Shown: positions 49,147-58,188 of the stretch, piece after piece | Position numbering within the stretch: position 1 is the stretch's first letter | Layout: each line of letters starts with the position of its first letter | From: Nitriliruptoria bacterium | Lineage (GTDB): Bacteria; Actinomycetota; Nitriliruptoria; Euzebyales; Egibacteraceae | Reading direction: 5' to 3' | DNA: 61,617 nt | Assembly: GCA_003553565.1 (NCBI GenBank) | Contig: PWER01000068.1 | Coordinates: forward strand, 1 to 61,617 | Program-made: the position numbers and the translations under genes | The notes under the pieces: model-generated | The model's input: only the letters and a program-made list of their open reading frames with translations | What the model was told of the DNA's origin: nothing | The model's database searches: none

Positions 49147-50502
49147 TCAGCCCTGCAGCATCTCGCTGACGAGGAACGCGAGCTCGAGGCCCTGCTTGTT
49201 GTTGAGCCGCGGGTCGCAGGCGGACTCGTAGCGATCGGACAGGTCGAGGTCGGCGATCTCCTGCGCGCCACCCAAGCACTCGGTCACGTCCTCGCCGGTG
49301 AGCTCGATGTGCAGCCCGCCGGGGAAGGTGCCCTCGTGGGCGTGCACGTCGAAGAACGCGCGGACCTCGGCCAGCACGTCGCTGAAGTGCCGCGTCTTGT
49401 AGCCCGACTCGGCGGTGAAGGTGTTGCCGTGCATCGGGTCGCACGACCAGACCACGTTGAGCCCGCGGTCGCGCACCCCGCGGATCAGCGGCGGCAGGAC
49501 CTCCTCGGCGTGCTCGGCGCCCACCCGCGTGATCAGGGTGAGGCGACCCGGCACGTTGTCGGGGTTCAGCCGTGCTGCGAGCGCCTCGGCCTCCTCGGGC
49601 GTGGCGCGGTGGTCGAGCTTGACCGCCACGGGGTTGCCGATGCCGGAGGCGAAGTGCACGTGCGCGCCGTCGAGGTCGCGGGTGCGCGCTCCCACCCACA
49701 CCAGGTGCGCCGAGGTGTCATACCAGTCGCCGGTCAGCGAGTCCTGGCGGGTCAGCGCCTCCTCGTAGCCCAGCAGCAGCGCCTCGTGCGAGGTCCAGAA
49801 GTCCACGGTGTGGAAGGTGGGGTCGTTGTCGACGTCCACCCCGCAGGCCCGCAGGAACGACAGGGCGCGGTCGATCTCCTCGGCGATGCGCGCGTAGCGC
49901 CGACCCTGCGGGCTGCTGGCCACGAACTCCTGGTTCCACTGGTGGACGCGCTGGAGATCGGCGAAGCCACCACGGGTGAAGGCCCGCAGCAGGTTCATCG
50001 TCGCGGCGGCCTGGTGGTAGCTGTGCACCAGCCGATCCGGGTCGGGCGTGCGCGCCAGCGCATCGAAGTCGATGCTGTTGACGGCATCGCCGCGGTAGGT
50101 CGGCAGCTCGGTGCCGTCGATGCTCTCTGTGGCCTTGGAGCGCGGCTTGGCGAACTGCCCGGCGATGCGCCCGACCTTGATCACCGGCAGCTCGGCGCCG
50201 TAGGTCAGCACCACCGCCATCTGCAGCAGCACCTTGAGCTTGTCGCGGATCGCATCGGCGGTGAAGCCACCGAAGGTCTCGGCGCAGTCGCCGCCCTGCA
50301 GCAGGAACGCCTGCCCGGCCTGGACCTGCGCCAGCCGCTCCCGGAGCGCGCGGATCTCGCCGGCGAACACCAGTGGCGGCAGCGCCCGGATCTGGTCGAG
50401 GGCGGCCTCCAGGGCCGCGGGGTCGGGCCAGTCGGGCTGCTGGGCGGCGGGCAGCTCACGCCACGATGAGGGGGTCCAGGCTGGGGTGTCCAGGGCAGTC
50501 AT
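49147..50502 (-). CDS. aroG: Class II 3-deoxy-7-phosphoheptulonate synthase
   Basis: Protein of 451 residues of the plant-like class II DAHP synthase family found in actinobacteria. It condenses PEP and erythrose-4-phosphate, entering the shikimate pathway. Conserved: PLVFAGEIRALRERLAQVQAG, the metal-ligand Cys in LLQGGDCAETFGGF, IAGQFAKPRSKATE, HVHFASGIGNPVAVKLD and the metal-binding segment VVWSCDPMHGNTF. The N-terminus lacks a long regulatory extension. ATG 50502 is chosen; upstream codons are not conserved. It is convergent with the MarP-like gene. Confidence 0.95.
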   Translation of the reverse strand: MTALDTPAWTPSSWRELPAAQQPDWPDPAALEAALDQIRALPPLVFAGEIRALRERLAQVQAGQAFLLQGGDCAETFGGFTADAIRDKLKVLLQMAVVLTYGAELPVIKVGRIAGQFAKPRSKATESIDGTELPTYRGDAVNSIDFDALARTPDPDRLVHSYHQAAATMNLLRAFTRGGFADLQRVHQWNQEFVASSPQGRRYARIAEEIDRALSFLRACGVDVDNDPTFHTVDFWTSHEALLLGYEEALTRQDSLTGDWYDTSAHLVWVGARTRDLDGAHVHFASGIGNPVAVKLDHRATPEEAEALAARLNPDNVPGRLTLITRVGAEHAEEVLPPLIRGVRDRGLNVVWSCDPMHGNTFTAESGYKTRHFSDVLAEVRAFFDVHAHEGTFPGGLHIELTGEDVTECLGGAQEIADLDLSDRYESACDPRLNNKQGLELAFLVSEMLQG

Positions 50503-50620
50503 GGCAGCACACGTCTCTCGTGACGGGTTCGCGCGGCGTGGTGGCACGCCCTGGTAAGGATCCCACCAGGCGAGGGGCGCTGCAACGACGGCCTGCGAGC
50601 CACGGCATCCTCTGGGCGGT

Positions 50621-50657
50621 GCCGCTGCGGCGTGGCGTGCCACCACCCCGCAGCGGC
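50621..50657 (-). terminator. Hairpin after the P5C dehydrogenase gene
   Basis: GCCGCTGCGG (50621-50630) and CCGCAGCGGC (50648-50657) form a perfect 10-bp stem, with a nested GTGG/CCAC in the loop, 7 nt downstream of the stop. No T-tract. Confidence 0.65.
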
Positions 50658-50664
50658 GAGGTCG

Positions 50665-52290
50665 CTAGCCCATGTGGGGGTAGCGCCAGTCGGTGGGTGG
50701 CACGAAGTTCTCCTTCACCGCGCGGGGGCTCGCCCAGCGGATCAGGTTCCACATCGAGCCGGCCTTGTCGTTGGTGCCCGAGCCCCGGGCGCCGCCGAAG
50801 GGCTGCTGGCCCACCACCGAGCCGGTCGGCTTGTCGTTGATGTAGAAGTTGCCGGCGGCCTGGCGCAGCGTGGCGCTGGCCTCGCGCACCGCGTCCCGAT
50901 CGCGGGCGAACACCGACCCGGTCAGGGCGTAGGGGCTGGTGGCATCGCACAGCTCGAGCGTCTCGGACCAGCGCGCGTCGTCGTAGACGAACACCGTGAG
51001 GATCGGGCCGAACAGCTCGCGCTGCATCAGGTCGTGCTTGGGGTCGGAGGTGACCAGGACGGTGGGATCCACGAACCAGCCCTGCTCGTCGTTGGTGCCA
51101 CCGCCGACGAGCACCTCGATGGCGGGGTCGGCGTGGGCCTGCTCCAGCGCGTCGCGGTGCTTGGCGAACGCGCCGTCGTCGATCACCGCGCCCATGAAGG
51201 TGGACAGGTCGCCGACATCGCCGATCGTGAGGGACTGGACCATGTCGACCAGGCCGTCGCGCACCTGCGGCCACAGGCTTGCGGGGATGTAGGCGCGGGA
51301 GGCCGCCGAGCACTTCTGCCCCTGGTACTCGAAGGCGCCGCGACCGAGCGCGACCACCAGCGGCTCGACCTCGGCCGAGGGGTGGGCGACGACGAAGTCC
51401 TTGCCGCCGGTCTCCCCGACGATCCGCGGGAAGGTGTCGTAGCGGTCGATGCGCTCGCCGACGGTGCGGTAGATGCCCTGGAAGGCCTCCATCGAGCCGG
51501 TGAAGTGCAGGCCGGCGAACGAGCGGTGGCTCGTGGCGATGTCAGCGGTGGTCCGACCCGAGCTGTGCAGCAGGTTGATGACCCCCGGCGGCAGCCCGGC
51601 CTCCTCGAGCACCTGCATCGTGTAGTGGGCTGCCAGCGCCTGCTTGCCCGAGGGCTTCCACAGCACCACGTTGCCCATCAGCGCCGGGGCGGTGGGCAGG
51701 TTGCCGGCGATGGCGGTGAAGTTGAACGGCGTGACCGCCAGGACGAAGCCCTCGAGGGGGCGGTAGTCGACCATGTTCCACACGCCGTCGGGCGACAGCG
51801 GCTGGTCGGCCAGGATCTGCTCGCTGAACGCGCTGTTGAAGCGCAGGAAGTCGCACAGCTCGGCGACCGCCTCGATCTCGGACTGGTGGACGCTCTTGCC
51901 CTGCCCGAGGATCGTGGCGGCGTTGATCGTGTCGCGCCAGGGTCCGGCGATGAGCTCGGCGGCCTTGAGGAAGATCGCCTGGCGGTCGGCGTGGGGCATC
52001 GCGGCCCACTCGCTCGCTGCGGCGAGGCTCGCGTCGATCGCGCGGCGGATGTCGGCCTCGCCGGCGACGTGGACCTCGGCGAGCTTGAGGTCGTGGCGGT
52101 GCGGGGCGAGGCGCACGAAGGTCGACTCGCCCGCCACGCGCTCGCCGGCGATGACGTTGCGGACCTCGGCGGTGTCGGCCTCGAGCTCGCGCACGCGCCG
52201 CTCCAGGGAGGCGCGCTCGGCCGACCCGGGGGCGTAGGCCTGGATCGGTTCGTTGGCGGCGGGCGGTGCTGCGGTCTCACCAGCGATCAT
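50665..52290 (-). CDS. pruA: L-glutamate gamma-semialdehyde (1-pyrroline-5-carboxylate) dehydrogenase
   Basis: NAD-dependent aldehyde dehydrogenase of 541 residues that oxidises glutamate semialdehyde to glutamate in proline or arginine catabolism. Landmarks: LATPFNFTA-like VTPFNFTAIAGNLP, VLWKPSGKQALAAHY, the NAD-loop HFTGSMEAFQGIY, the catalytic Glu in VGETGGKDFVV and the catalytic Cys in EYQGQKCSAASRAYIP. C-terminal INDKPTGSVVGQQPFGGARGSG is the P5CDH signature. Length matches group 1 P5CDHs. ATG 52290; a TAGGGT box (52351-52356) lies about 60 nt upstream. No proline dehydrogenase gene is adjacent. The product glutamate is the substrate of the NAD-GDH in this window. Confidence 0.93.
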   Translation of the reverse strand: MIAGETAAPPAANEPIQAYAPGSAERASLERRVRELEADTAEVRNVIAGERVAGESTFVRLAPHRHDLKLAEVHVAGEADIRRAIDASLAAASEWAAMPHADRQAIFLKAAELIAGPWRDTINAATILGQGKSVHQSEIEAVAELCDFLRFNSAFSEQILADQPLSPDGVWNMVDYRPLEGFVLAVTPFNFTAIAGNLPTAPALMGNVVLWKPSGKQALAAHYTMQVLEEAGLPPGVINLLHSSGRTTADIATSHRSFAGLHFTGSMEAFQGIYRTVGERIDRYDTFPRIVGETGGKDFVVAHPSAEVEPLVVALGRGAFEYQGQKCSAASRAYIPASLWPQVRDGLVDMVQSLTIGDVGDLSTFMGAVIDDGAFAKHRDALEQAHADPAIEVLVGGGTNDEQGWFVDPTVLVTSDPKHDLMQRELFGPILTVFVYDDARWSETLELCDATSPYALTGSVFARDRDAVREASATLRQAAGNFYINDKPTGSVVGQQPFGGARGSGTNDKAGSMWNLIRWASPRAVKENFVPPTDWRYPHMG

Positions 52291-52350
52291 GGGCCACCTC
52301 CTGTGGTGTGGTCCTGCGAGCGGCCGCGGGACCAGCCGGCTTGTGCGGGC

Positions 52351-52356
52351 ACCCTA
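52351..52356 (-). promoter_or_regulatory. Possible -10 box of pruA
   Basis: TAGGGT within TATAGGGT on the minus strand, 60 nt before the ATG. Confidence 0.3.
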
Positions 52357-52425
52357 TACCGGCGCCGGCCGCGCTGGTGGTAGGAGGCTGCTGTGAGGCC
52401 TCGCCGCGGGCGCGATCATGGGCCC

Positions 52426-53226
52426 GTGCCCGAGCTGCCCGAGGTCGAGAGCGTGCGCCGCCAGCTCGCCCCGCGCGTGCAGGGGCGGGTGATCCGCGCC
52501 GTGGCGGCCGTGCCGCAGCGACGCTTCCTCGGCGTGGAGCGGGCGCAGGGCCGGCGCATCGAGGAGCTGGGGCGCCGGGGCAAGTTCCTGATCGCGACGC
52601 TGTCAGGGGGTCACGAGCTCATCCTGCACCTGGGCATGACCGGGATGTTCCGCTTCCGCGAGGGCGGGTGGGAGCCCGATGCCTACGTGCGCGCCACGTT
52701 CACGCTGGATGACGGGGTGCTCGACTTCCGCGACGTGCGGCGCTTCGGTCGCCTGGCCGTGGTGCCTGCCGGGGACTACACCGCGGTGCCGACCCTCGCC
52801 GACCTCGGTCCCGAGCCGCTGTCGGAGGCCTTCACCGCCCAGGGCCTGCATCGCGCGCTGGCCGCCACCCGCATGCCGGTCAAGCCGTTCCTGCTGACCC
52901 AGCGACCTGTGGCGGGGATCGGCAACATCTACGCCGACGAGGCGCTGTGGGAGGCGCGCATCAACCCTCGAGCTCGCCGAGTGGGGCCCGAGCGCGCGGC
53001 ACGGCTGCACGCCGCGATCCGCGCGGTGCTGACCGCGGCGGTCGAGCGGGAGGGCACCACGTTCCGTGACTACCAGATGGTCAACGGCGCGTCAGGGCGC
53101 AACGCCACGTTCCTGGTGGCCTACGGCCAGCAGGGCCGTCCCTGCCCGCGCTGCCGCGCGCCCCTGACCCGCGTGGTGCTGGCCGGGCGCGGCACGACCT
53201 ACTGCACTCGGTGCCAGCAGCGCTGA
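52426..53226 (+). CDS. mutM: Formamidopyrimidine-DNA glycosylase
   Basis: Bifunctional glycosylase/AP lyase of 266 residues removing 8-oxoguanine and FaPy lesions. The start is decided by chemistry: catalysis needs Pro as the first residue after Met removal. GTG 52426 gives Met-Pro-Glu-Leu-Pro-Glu-Val-Glu (PELPEVESVRRQL), whereas the upstream in-frame codon at 52393 would not. Other marks: catalytic Lys in RRGKFLIATL, the LGMTGMFRF and DVRRFGRL segments, PVAGIGNIYADEALW, and the C4 zinc finger CPRCRAPLTRV ... YCTRCQQR. It stands alone between pruA (divergent) and clpP (convergent). Confidence 0.93.
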   Translation: MPELPEVESVRRQLAPRVQGRVIRAVAAVPQRRFLGVERAQGRRIEELGRRGKFLIATLSGGHELILHLGMTGMFRFREGGWEPDAYVRATFTLDDGVLDFRDVRRFGRLAVVPAGDYTAVPTLADLGPEPLSEAFTAQGLHRALAATRMPVKPFLLTQRPVAGIGNIYADEALWEARINPRARRVGPERAARLHAAIRAVLTAAVEREGTTFRDYQMVNGASGRNATFLVAYGQQGRPCPRCRAPLTRVVLAGRGTTYCTRCQQR

Positions 53227-53253
53227 CTCGCTCGCGGCTCGGTTCGGCGCGGC

Positions 53254-53865
53254 TCAACCCTGCCCGTCGTGCTGCAGGGTGGTGCCGATGCCGCCGGTGC
53301 TCACGACCTGATCGATGGCGCCGTACTCGACGGCCTCCTCGGCGCTCATCCAGAAGTCGCGGTCGGTGTCCTTGGCGATGCGCTCGAGCGGCTGGCCGGT
53401 GCTCTCGGCGAGCAGCTGGTTCAGCCGCTCGCGCAGGAACACGATCTGCTGCGCCTGGATCTGGATGTCGATCGCCTGACCGCGCGCCCCGCCCAGCGGC
53501 TGGTGGAACATCACCCGTGCGTTCGGCGTGGCGGCGCGGGTGCCCGAAGCGGTGGCGAGCAGGAACGCCGCCGCGGACGCGGCCATGCCGACGCACACGG
53601 TGTTCACCTTGGCGTTCATGAGGTGCATGACGTCGTAGATGGCGAACATGCCGTGGATGACGCCGCCGGGGGAGTTGATGTAGAGGGTGATGTCCTCGTC
53701 GCTCTCGGCGTCCAGCGACATCAGCTGGGCCACGAGCGTGTCCGCGACGGTGTCCTCGATCGGGCCCCGCAGGTACAGCACCCGCTTCTGGTAGAGGGAG
53801 CGGAAGACGCTCGCGTCCAGCAGCGACTCGAGCATGTTCTCGTTGTCCAGGCGGGGGGTGCTCAC
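53254..53865 (-). CDS. clpP: ClpP-family ATP-dependent protease proteolytic subunit
   Basis: Peptidase subunit of 203 residues. Catalytic Ser97 lies in GMAASAAAFLL, His121 in VMFHQPLGGARGQ and Asp170 in DTDRDFWMSAEEAVEYGAID. GPIEDTVADTLVAQLMSLD and INSPGGVIHGMFAIYD are the conserved oligomer strands. It would form double heptamers with ClpX or ClpC, neither encoded here; many actinobacteria carry several clpP genes. GTG 53865 is chosen because the resulting length is normal and GGAAGGGC precedes it; ATG 53988 would add a 41-residue Pro/Ala-rich leader that ClpPs do not need. Confidence 0.9.
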   Translation of the reverse strand: MSTPRLDNENMLESLLDASVFRSLYQKRVLYLRGPIEDTVADTLVAQLMSLDAESDEDITLYINSPGGVIHGMFAIYDVMHLMNAKVNTVCVGMAASAAAFLLATASGTRAATPNARVMFHQPLGGARGQAIDIQIQAQQIVFLRERLNQLLAESTGQPLERIAKDTDRDFWMSAEEAVEYGAIDQVVSTGGIGTTLQHDGQG

Positions 53866-54060
53866 GAGCGGTGCCCTTCCACGGCTCTTGGCTGGTGCGG
53901 GCGCGGTCGACGCCGCGGGCAAGGGTAGCAGCGGCTCGGCGAGGGGCCGTGCGCCGGGTTGCCCCGACTTGACGGTGAACGTCGCCACGCCGAGACTCCG
54001 CCAGTGAGCGTCGATGTGGTGGTGCGTGCGGGCACTGCAAGGTAGGAGGTTGCGACCGCC

Positions 54061-54795
54061 GTGGGGGCGACAGCTGCTGGATCACGAACGCTTGGCCGCG
54101 GGCTCGAGGTGCTGCAGGCGGTCGGGGAGAGCGCTGAGGGTGTGACCGTGGCCGACGTGTGCCAGGCGACCGGCCTGGACCGCGCCGTGGTGCATCGTCT
54201 GCTCGGCACGCTCGACGCCATGGAGATGGTCGCGCGCGACCCCGACACCCGTCGCTACCGGCTGGGCGTGCGCATGGTGGAGATGGGGGGTCGCGCTGCC
54301 GCGCAGATCCCGGTGCGCCGGATCGCCAAGCCGGCGCTGCGGATGCTGCAGGACGGCACGCGCGAGACCGCCTGCCTGACGGTGCCGCTGGGACGGGACT
54401 CGGTGGTGGTGGACCGCCTCGGGCCCACCGAGATCGCGGGGCGCACCCTGCTGCCGCTGGGCGCGCGCACGCCGCTGTGGCGCTCGGCTCACGGTCGGGC
54501 ACTGCTCGCCTTCGCCTCCGAGGAGCAGCGGGGCGGGCTGTCCTCGGCGGTCCCGCAGCTCGATGCCGAGCTCGCCACCCTGCGCGAGCGCGGCTTCGCC
54601 ACCGGCGAGGATGAGCTCCACCACGGGGTCGGCGAGGTCGCGGCCCCGCTGCTGGGCGACGACGGCACCGCAGTGGCGAGCCTCGTCGTGCTGGCGCCGA
54701 CCGACCGGGTGCCCAACCCTGCCGGCCTCGGAGCGCGCGTGCGCAGCATCGCCCGAGAGGTGTCGCGGCGGCTGGGCAACGGCAACGGCGACTGA
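54061..54795 (+). CDS. IclR-family transcriptional regulator
   Basis: Protein of 244 residues. An N-terminal winged helix-turn-helix (about 8-70: LGRGLEVLQAVGESAEGVTVADVCQATGLDRAVVHRLLGTL) is followed by the IclR effector-binding domain. That domain has VPLGRDSVVVDRLGP, PLGARTPLWRSAHGRALLAF and a C-terminal AAPLLGDDGTAVASLVVLAP. Such regulators respond to small metabolites; targets are usually adjacent, but the neighbours (clpP, a DUF427 gene, ftsH) offer no clear candidate. GTG 54061 has GGAGG 11 nt upstream, a rather long spacing. Confidence 0.88.
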   Translation: MGATAAGSRTLGRGLEVLQAVGESAEGVTVADVCQATGLDRAVVHRLLGTLDAMEMVARDPDTRRYRLGVRMVEMGGRAAAQIPVRRIAKPALRMLQDGTRETACLTVPLGRDSVVVDRLGPTEIAGRTLLPLGARTPLWRSAHGRALLAFASEEQRGGLSSAVPQLDAELATLRERGFATGEDELHHGVGEVAAPLLGDDGTAVASLVVLAPTDRVPNPAGLGARVRSIAREVSRRLGNGNGD

Positions 54796-54820
54796 ACGGC
54801 GCCGCGCTCACCAGAACGGC

Positions 54821-55318
54821 TCACCAGAACATCGTGCCGGGTTCCCCCTTGAACGGGCCGACCACGTCCTCGGTGACCCAGCCGCCGTAGAAGCCGCCGG
54901 GCTGGGGGCGCACCGGCTCGTCATCGAGCCAGACGCCGTCCACGCCCTCGGGGTAGACGGTGAGGTAGGCGGCCAGCGGGGCGAAGGCAGGGGTCGGCTC
55001 GGGATACCCCCACGCCACCGCAGGGGCGACCACGTCGCCGACCACCAGATCCACATAGCTCGCCGTGCCCTTCCACTCGCACCGCGTGCGTTGCCCGGCG
55101 GGGCGCAGCTCGCAGCCGGTGAAGGCGCTGCGGGGCACGTAGACGGTCGGCGGATGGCTGGTCTCCAGCACGCGCCAGGAGTCGGTGGTGTCCAGGATCA
55201 CGCTGCCGCCGAGCTGGATGCGGACCCGGCGCGTGCCGCGCTCCAGACGCGGCGGACGGGGGTAGTCCCAGACCGACTCCTGCCCCGGTCCGGGTGTGAC
55301 ACGGTGCGAGCGCGCCAT
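54821..55318 (-). CDS. DUF427 domain protein
   Basis: Protein of 165 residues with the compact beta-rich DUF427 fold: VRIQLGGSVILDTTDSWRVLETSHPPTVYVPR, then TRCEWKGTASYVDLVVG and the C-terminal YPEGVDGVWLDDEPVRPQPGGFYGGWVTEDV. Function is unknown; the conserved Cys in RCEWKG and the Trp/His residues line a pocket in related structures. ATG 55318 gives the normal length. It converges with the IclR gene and is divergent from ftsH. Confidence 0.85.
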   Translation of the reverse strand: MARSHRVTPGPGQESVWDYPRPPRLERGTRRVRIQLGGSVILDTTDSWRVLETSHPPTVYVPRSAFTGCELRPAGQRTRCEWKGTASYVDLVVGDVVAPAVAWGYPEPTPAFAPLAAYLTVYPEGVDGVWLDDEPVRPQPGGFYGGWVTEDVVGPFKGEPGTMFW

Positions 55319-55489
55319 GCGGCATCCCTTCGTTGTCCGGCCAGCCGCCACGCGACGGCCCCGGCCATCGTGCGCCCCCAGCGCGCACCCCGCCACGGCG
55401 CCGATTGGGCGGGTCGCCACGACGGGTACGGTGGGAGGAGCCGCACCCGCTCGCGGTCACGTCCGCGACCCCAACGATCGAGGGCGCCT

Positions 55490-57442
55490 GTGGATCGACA
55501 GATGCAGATCAGGCTGCTCACCGGCCTGGTGCTGGTGCTGGTGCTCGTGTGGGCGCTCAGCGGCCTGTTCGACCCTCCCTCCGAGGAGCTCTCCTACTCC
55601 GAGTTCCGCGAGGAGGTCGGCGAAGGCAACGTCGAGCAGGTCGAGATCACCGGCCAGCAGGTCGAGGGCGTGCTCGACGACGGCGAGGAGTTCACCACCA
55701 CGCTGCCCCCCGAGCTCGTCGTTGGCGGCGAGGGCCGGATCGAGACCATGCTCGAGGAGGGCGGGGTCGAGATCGCCGCCGAGCAGGAGACCGAGGGGCT
55801 GTTCCCCCTGCTGCTCATCTGGATGTTCCCCCTGGCGATCATCCTGCTGTTCTTCTGGTACATGCGTCGCCAGGCGCAGGGGCAGATGGGCCAGGTCGGC
55901 AAGATCGGCAAGTCGCAGGCCAAGGTCCACAAGCCGCACGAGCCGGACACGCGCTTCGACGACGTGGCCGGCTACGAGGAGGTCAAGCAGGAGACCAAGG
56001 AGGTCGTTGGGTTCCTCAAGGATCCCGACCGCTTCCGCGCGGCCGGCGCGAAGGTCCCCAAGGGGATGCTGATGGTCGGTCCGCCCGGCACCGGCAAGAC
56101 CCTACTGGCCCGCGCGGTCGCCGGCGAGGCCGGCGTGCCGTTCATCACCGTCACCGGCTCGGACTTCATGGAGATGTTCGTCGGCGTCGGGGCCAGCCGC
56201 GTGCGCGACCTGTTCAAGACCGCGCGCGAGAACGCGCCGTGCATCGTCTTCATCGACGAGCTCGACTCGATCGGGCGCAAGCGCGGCGCCGGCATGGGCG
56301 GCGGCCACGACGAGCGCGAGCAGACCCTCAACCAGCTGCTCGGCGAGATCGACGGCTTCGAGGGCTCCGAGGGGATCGTGCTGATGGGCGCCACCAACCG
56401 CCCCGACGTGCTCGATCCCGCCCTGCAGCGCCCTGGCCGCTTCGACCGCCAGATCGTGGTGCCGCTGCCTACCGTCGAGGAGCGCGTCGAGATCCTGAAG
56501 GTGCACACCAAGGGCAAGCCCGTGGGCGAGGACGTCGACCTCGAGGTCGTCGCCCGTGCCACCCCTGGCATGGCCGGTGCCGATCTGCAGAACCTCGTCA
56601 ACGAGGCAGCGCTGATCGCGGTGCGCAGCGGCCGCGACCAGATGTCGATGGCCGACCTCGAGCAGGCCCGCGAGCGCGTCACCATCGGGCGTGAGCGCAC
56701 CGCACTGACCCTCGACGAGAAGGAGAAGGAGACCGTCGCCTACCACGAGGGCGGGCACGCCCTAGCGGCGTTCCTGGAGGAGGAGGCCGACCCGGTCTAC
56801 AAGGTCTCGTGCCTGCCGGTCGGCCAGGCGCTGGGTGTGACCACGCAGCTGCCCACCGAGGAGCGCCACATCTATCTGCGCAGCTACCTCGACGCGCGGC
56901 TGAAGGTGATGCTCGGAGGCCGGGCCGCCGAGCTCGTGGTGCTGGGTCAGCCCACCACCGGCGGCCAGCACGACCTGGTGCAGGCCACTCGCCTCGCACG
57001 CTCGATCGTGCGGGAGTTCGGGATGGGCAAGCTCGGGCCCATCGGCTACGGCGACGACCAGCAGGTCTTCCTCGGCGAGGACCTCGCCCGCACCAGCGAG
57101 TACTCGGACCGCACCGCGGAGCTCATCGATGAGGAGGTCCGCGAGATCCTGAGCAGCGCCCTCGACGAGGTGTGCGAGGCCTTCGAGCGCCTGCGCCCGG
57201 GCCTTGACGCGATGGTCGAGGCGATGATGGACAAGGAGACCATCTCTGGTGAGGAGGCGCTCGAGGCCATCCGCGACGCGGTCGGTGCCGACGAGCGCGC
57301 GCTGCTGCGCGGCAGTGCGGTCTCACCGCGGGCCTCGGCGGTCGCGATGCCGCCCGGCTCGAGCCAGGACGGTCACGGCCCCGACGCAGACGCCGATGAG
57401 CGCAGCGATCAGGAGGTCGCCGAGCGGGCCGGCATGGCATGA
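55490..57442 (+). CDS. ftsH: FtsH membrane AAA+ metalloprotease
   Basis: Protein of 650 residues. The first helix spans about 7-24. A periplasmic FtsH-extracellular region (27-103) and the second helix (104-124) follow. The AAA+ domain has Walker A GPPGTGKT (197-204), Walker [10 protein letters not shown] and [24 protein letters not shown]. The zinc protease site is HEGGH (419-423), with a later acidic ligand region [10 protein letters not shown]. It degrades membrane and regulatory proteins in an ATP-driven way. GTG 55490 is chosen (GAGGG 5 nt upstream); ATG 55502 is a close alternative. The C-terminal tail (about 600-650) is low-complexity. It overlaps the downstream F420 reductase gene by 4 nt. 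Confidence 0.95.
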   Translation: MDRQMQIRLLTGLVLVLVLVWALSGLFDPPSEELSYSEFREEVGEGNVEQVEITGQQVEGVLDDGEEFTTTLPPELVVGGEGRIETMLEEGGVEIAAEQETEGLFPLLLIWMFPLAIILLFFWYMRRQAQGQMGQVGKIGKSQAKVHKPHEPDTRFDDVAGYEEVKQETKEVVGFLKDPDRFRAAGAKVPKGMLMVGPPGTGKTLLARAVAGEAGVPFITVTGSDFMEMFVGVGASRVRDLFKTARENAPCIVFIDELDSIGRKRGAGMGGGHDEREQTLNQLLGEIDGFEGSEGIVLMGATNRPDVLDPALQRPGRFDRQIVVPLPTVEERVEILKVHTKGKPVGEDVDLEVVARATPGMAGADLQNLVNEAALIAVRSGRDQMSMADLEQARERVTIGRERTALTLDEKEKETVAYHEGGHALAAFLEEEADPVYKVSCLPVGQALGVTTQLPTEERHIYLRSYLDARLKVMLGGRAAELVVLGQPTTGGQHDLVQATRLARSIVREFGMGKLGPIGYGDDQQVFLGEDLARTSEYSDRTAELIDEEVREILSSALDEVCEAFERLRPGLDAMVEAMMDKETISGEEALEAIRDAVGADERALLRGSAVSPRASAVAMPPGSSQDGHGPDADADERSDQEVAERAGMA

Positions 57443-58143
57443 GCGACGAGGCGAGCGTGGCCGACACCCTCGAGTCGGCCGAGGGCGCGCCGATCGGCGT
57501 GCTGGGCGGCACCGGCAAGCAGGGCCGAGGGCTGGCGCTGCGTCTCGCGCTCGCGGGTCATCCGGTGCGTCTGGGCTCGCGCGAGGCCGACCGCGGCACC
57601 GCGGCCGCCGAGGAGCTGCGCGAGCGCGCCGGTCGCAGCGACCTCGACCTGACAGGCGGCGACAACTTGCTGGCCTGCCAGGCGCCGCTGGTCATCGCCT
57701 CCATCCCCTACAGCGGTCTCGCCGACACCCTCGCGCCGCTGGCTGACGCCCTCGCCGGACGCGTGGTCGTGTCGTGCGTGGTGGCCCTGGCCTTCGACGG
57801 GGACGGCCCGCACACGCTGCTGCCCGAGGAGGGCTCGGCCGCCCAGCGCATCCAGGCGCTGCTGCCCCGCGCGCAGGTCACCGGCGCGTTCCAGAACCTC
57901 GCCGCCGGCAAGCTGCTGGCCGCACCCGAGCCGCTGGCAGGCGATGTGCTCATCACCGGCGACCACCCCGCAGCGCGCGCCCTGACCGCGGAGCTGGTCG
58001 CGGCGATCCCCGACCTGCGCGCGGTCGACGCCGGCGCGCTGCGCCTGTCGCGCCCGATCGAGGAGCTGACCGCGGTGCTGGTGGGCCTCAACCGCGCGCG
58101 GCGCACCACCACCAGCGTGGCGATCACCGGGCTCGGCGCCTGA
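57439..58143 (+). CDS. npdG: F420-dependent NADP reductase
   Basis: Protein of 234 residues of the NADPH:F420 oxidoreductase (Fno/NpdG) family: dinucleotide motif IGVLGGTGKQGRGLALRLALAGH near residue 18, LGSREADRG, a central VIASIPYSGL and GAFQNLAAG, and C-terminal SRPIEELTAVLVGLNRARRTTT. It transfers hydride between NADPH and the deazaflavin cofactor F420, implying that this organism uses F420. It has an additional ~16-residue N-terminal stretch before the Rossmann strand. ATG 57439 overlaps the ftsH stop (ATGA), so translation is coupled to ftsH. Confidence 0.9.
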   Translation: MSDEASVADTLESAEGAPIGVLGGTGKQGRGLALRLALAGHPVRLGSREADRGTAAAEELRERAGRSDLDLTGGDNLLACQAPLVIASIPYSGLADTLAPLADALAGRVVVSCVVALAFDGDGPHTLLPEEGSAAQRIQALLPRAQVTGAFQNLAAGKLLAAPEPLAGDVLITGDHPAARALTAELVAAIPDLRAVDAGALRLSRPIEELTAVLVGLNRARRTTTSVAITGLGA

Positions 58144-58188
58144 CGCCCTCGCGCCCGGTCGTGGCGCTCGCGGGGTCGGCCGCGGCGC

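Noticed and set aside
54563-55489. Upstream extension of the ftsH frame through the IclR and DUF427 genes
   Set aside because: FtsH normally begins a few residues before the first membrane helix; GAGGG precedes GTG 55490, and the extension is antisense or out of frame to convincing genes.
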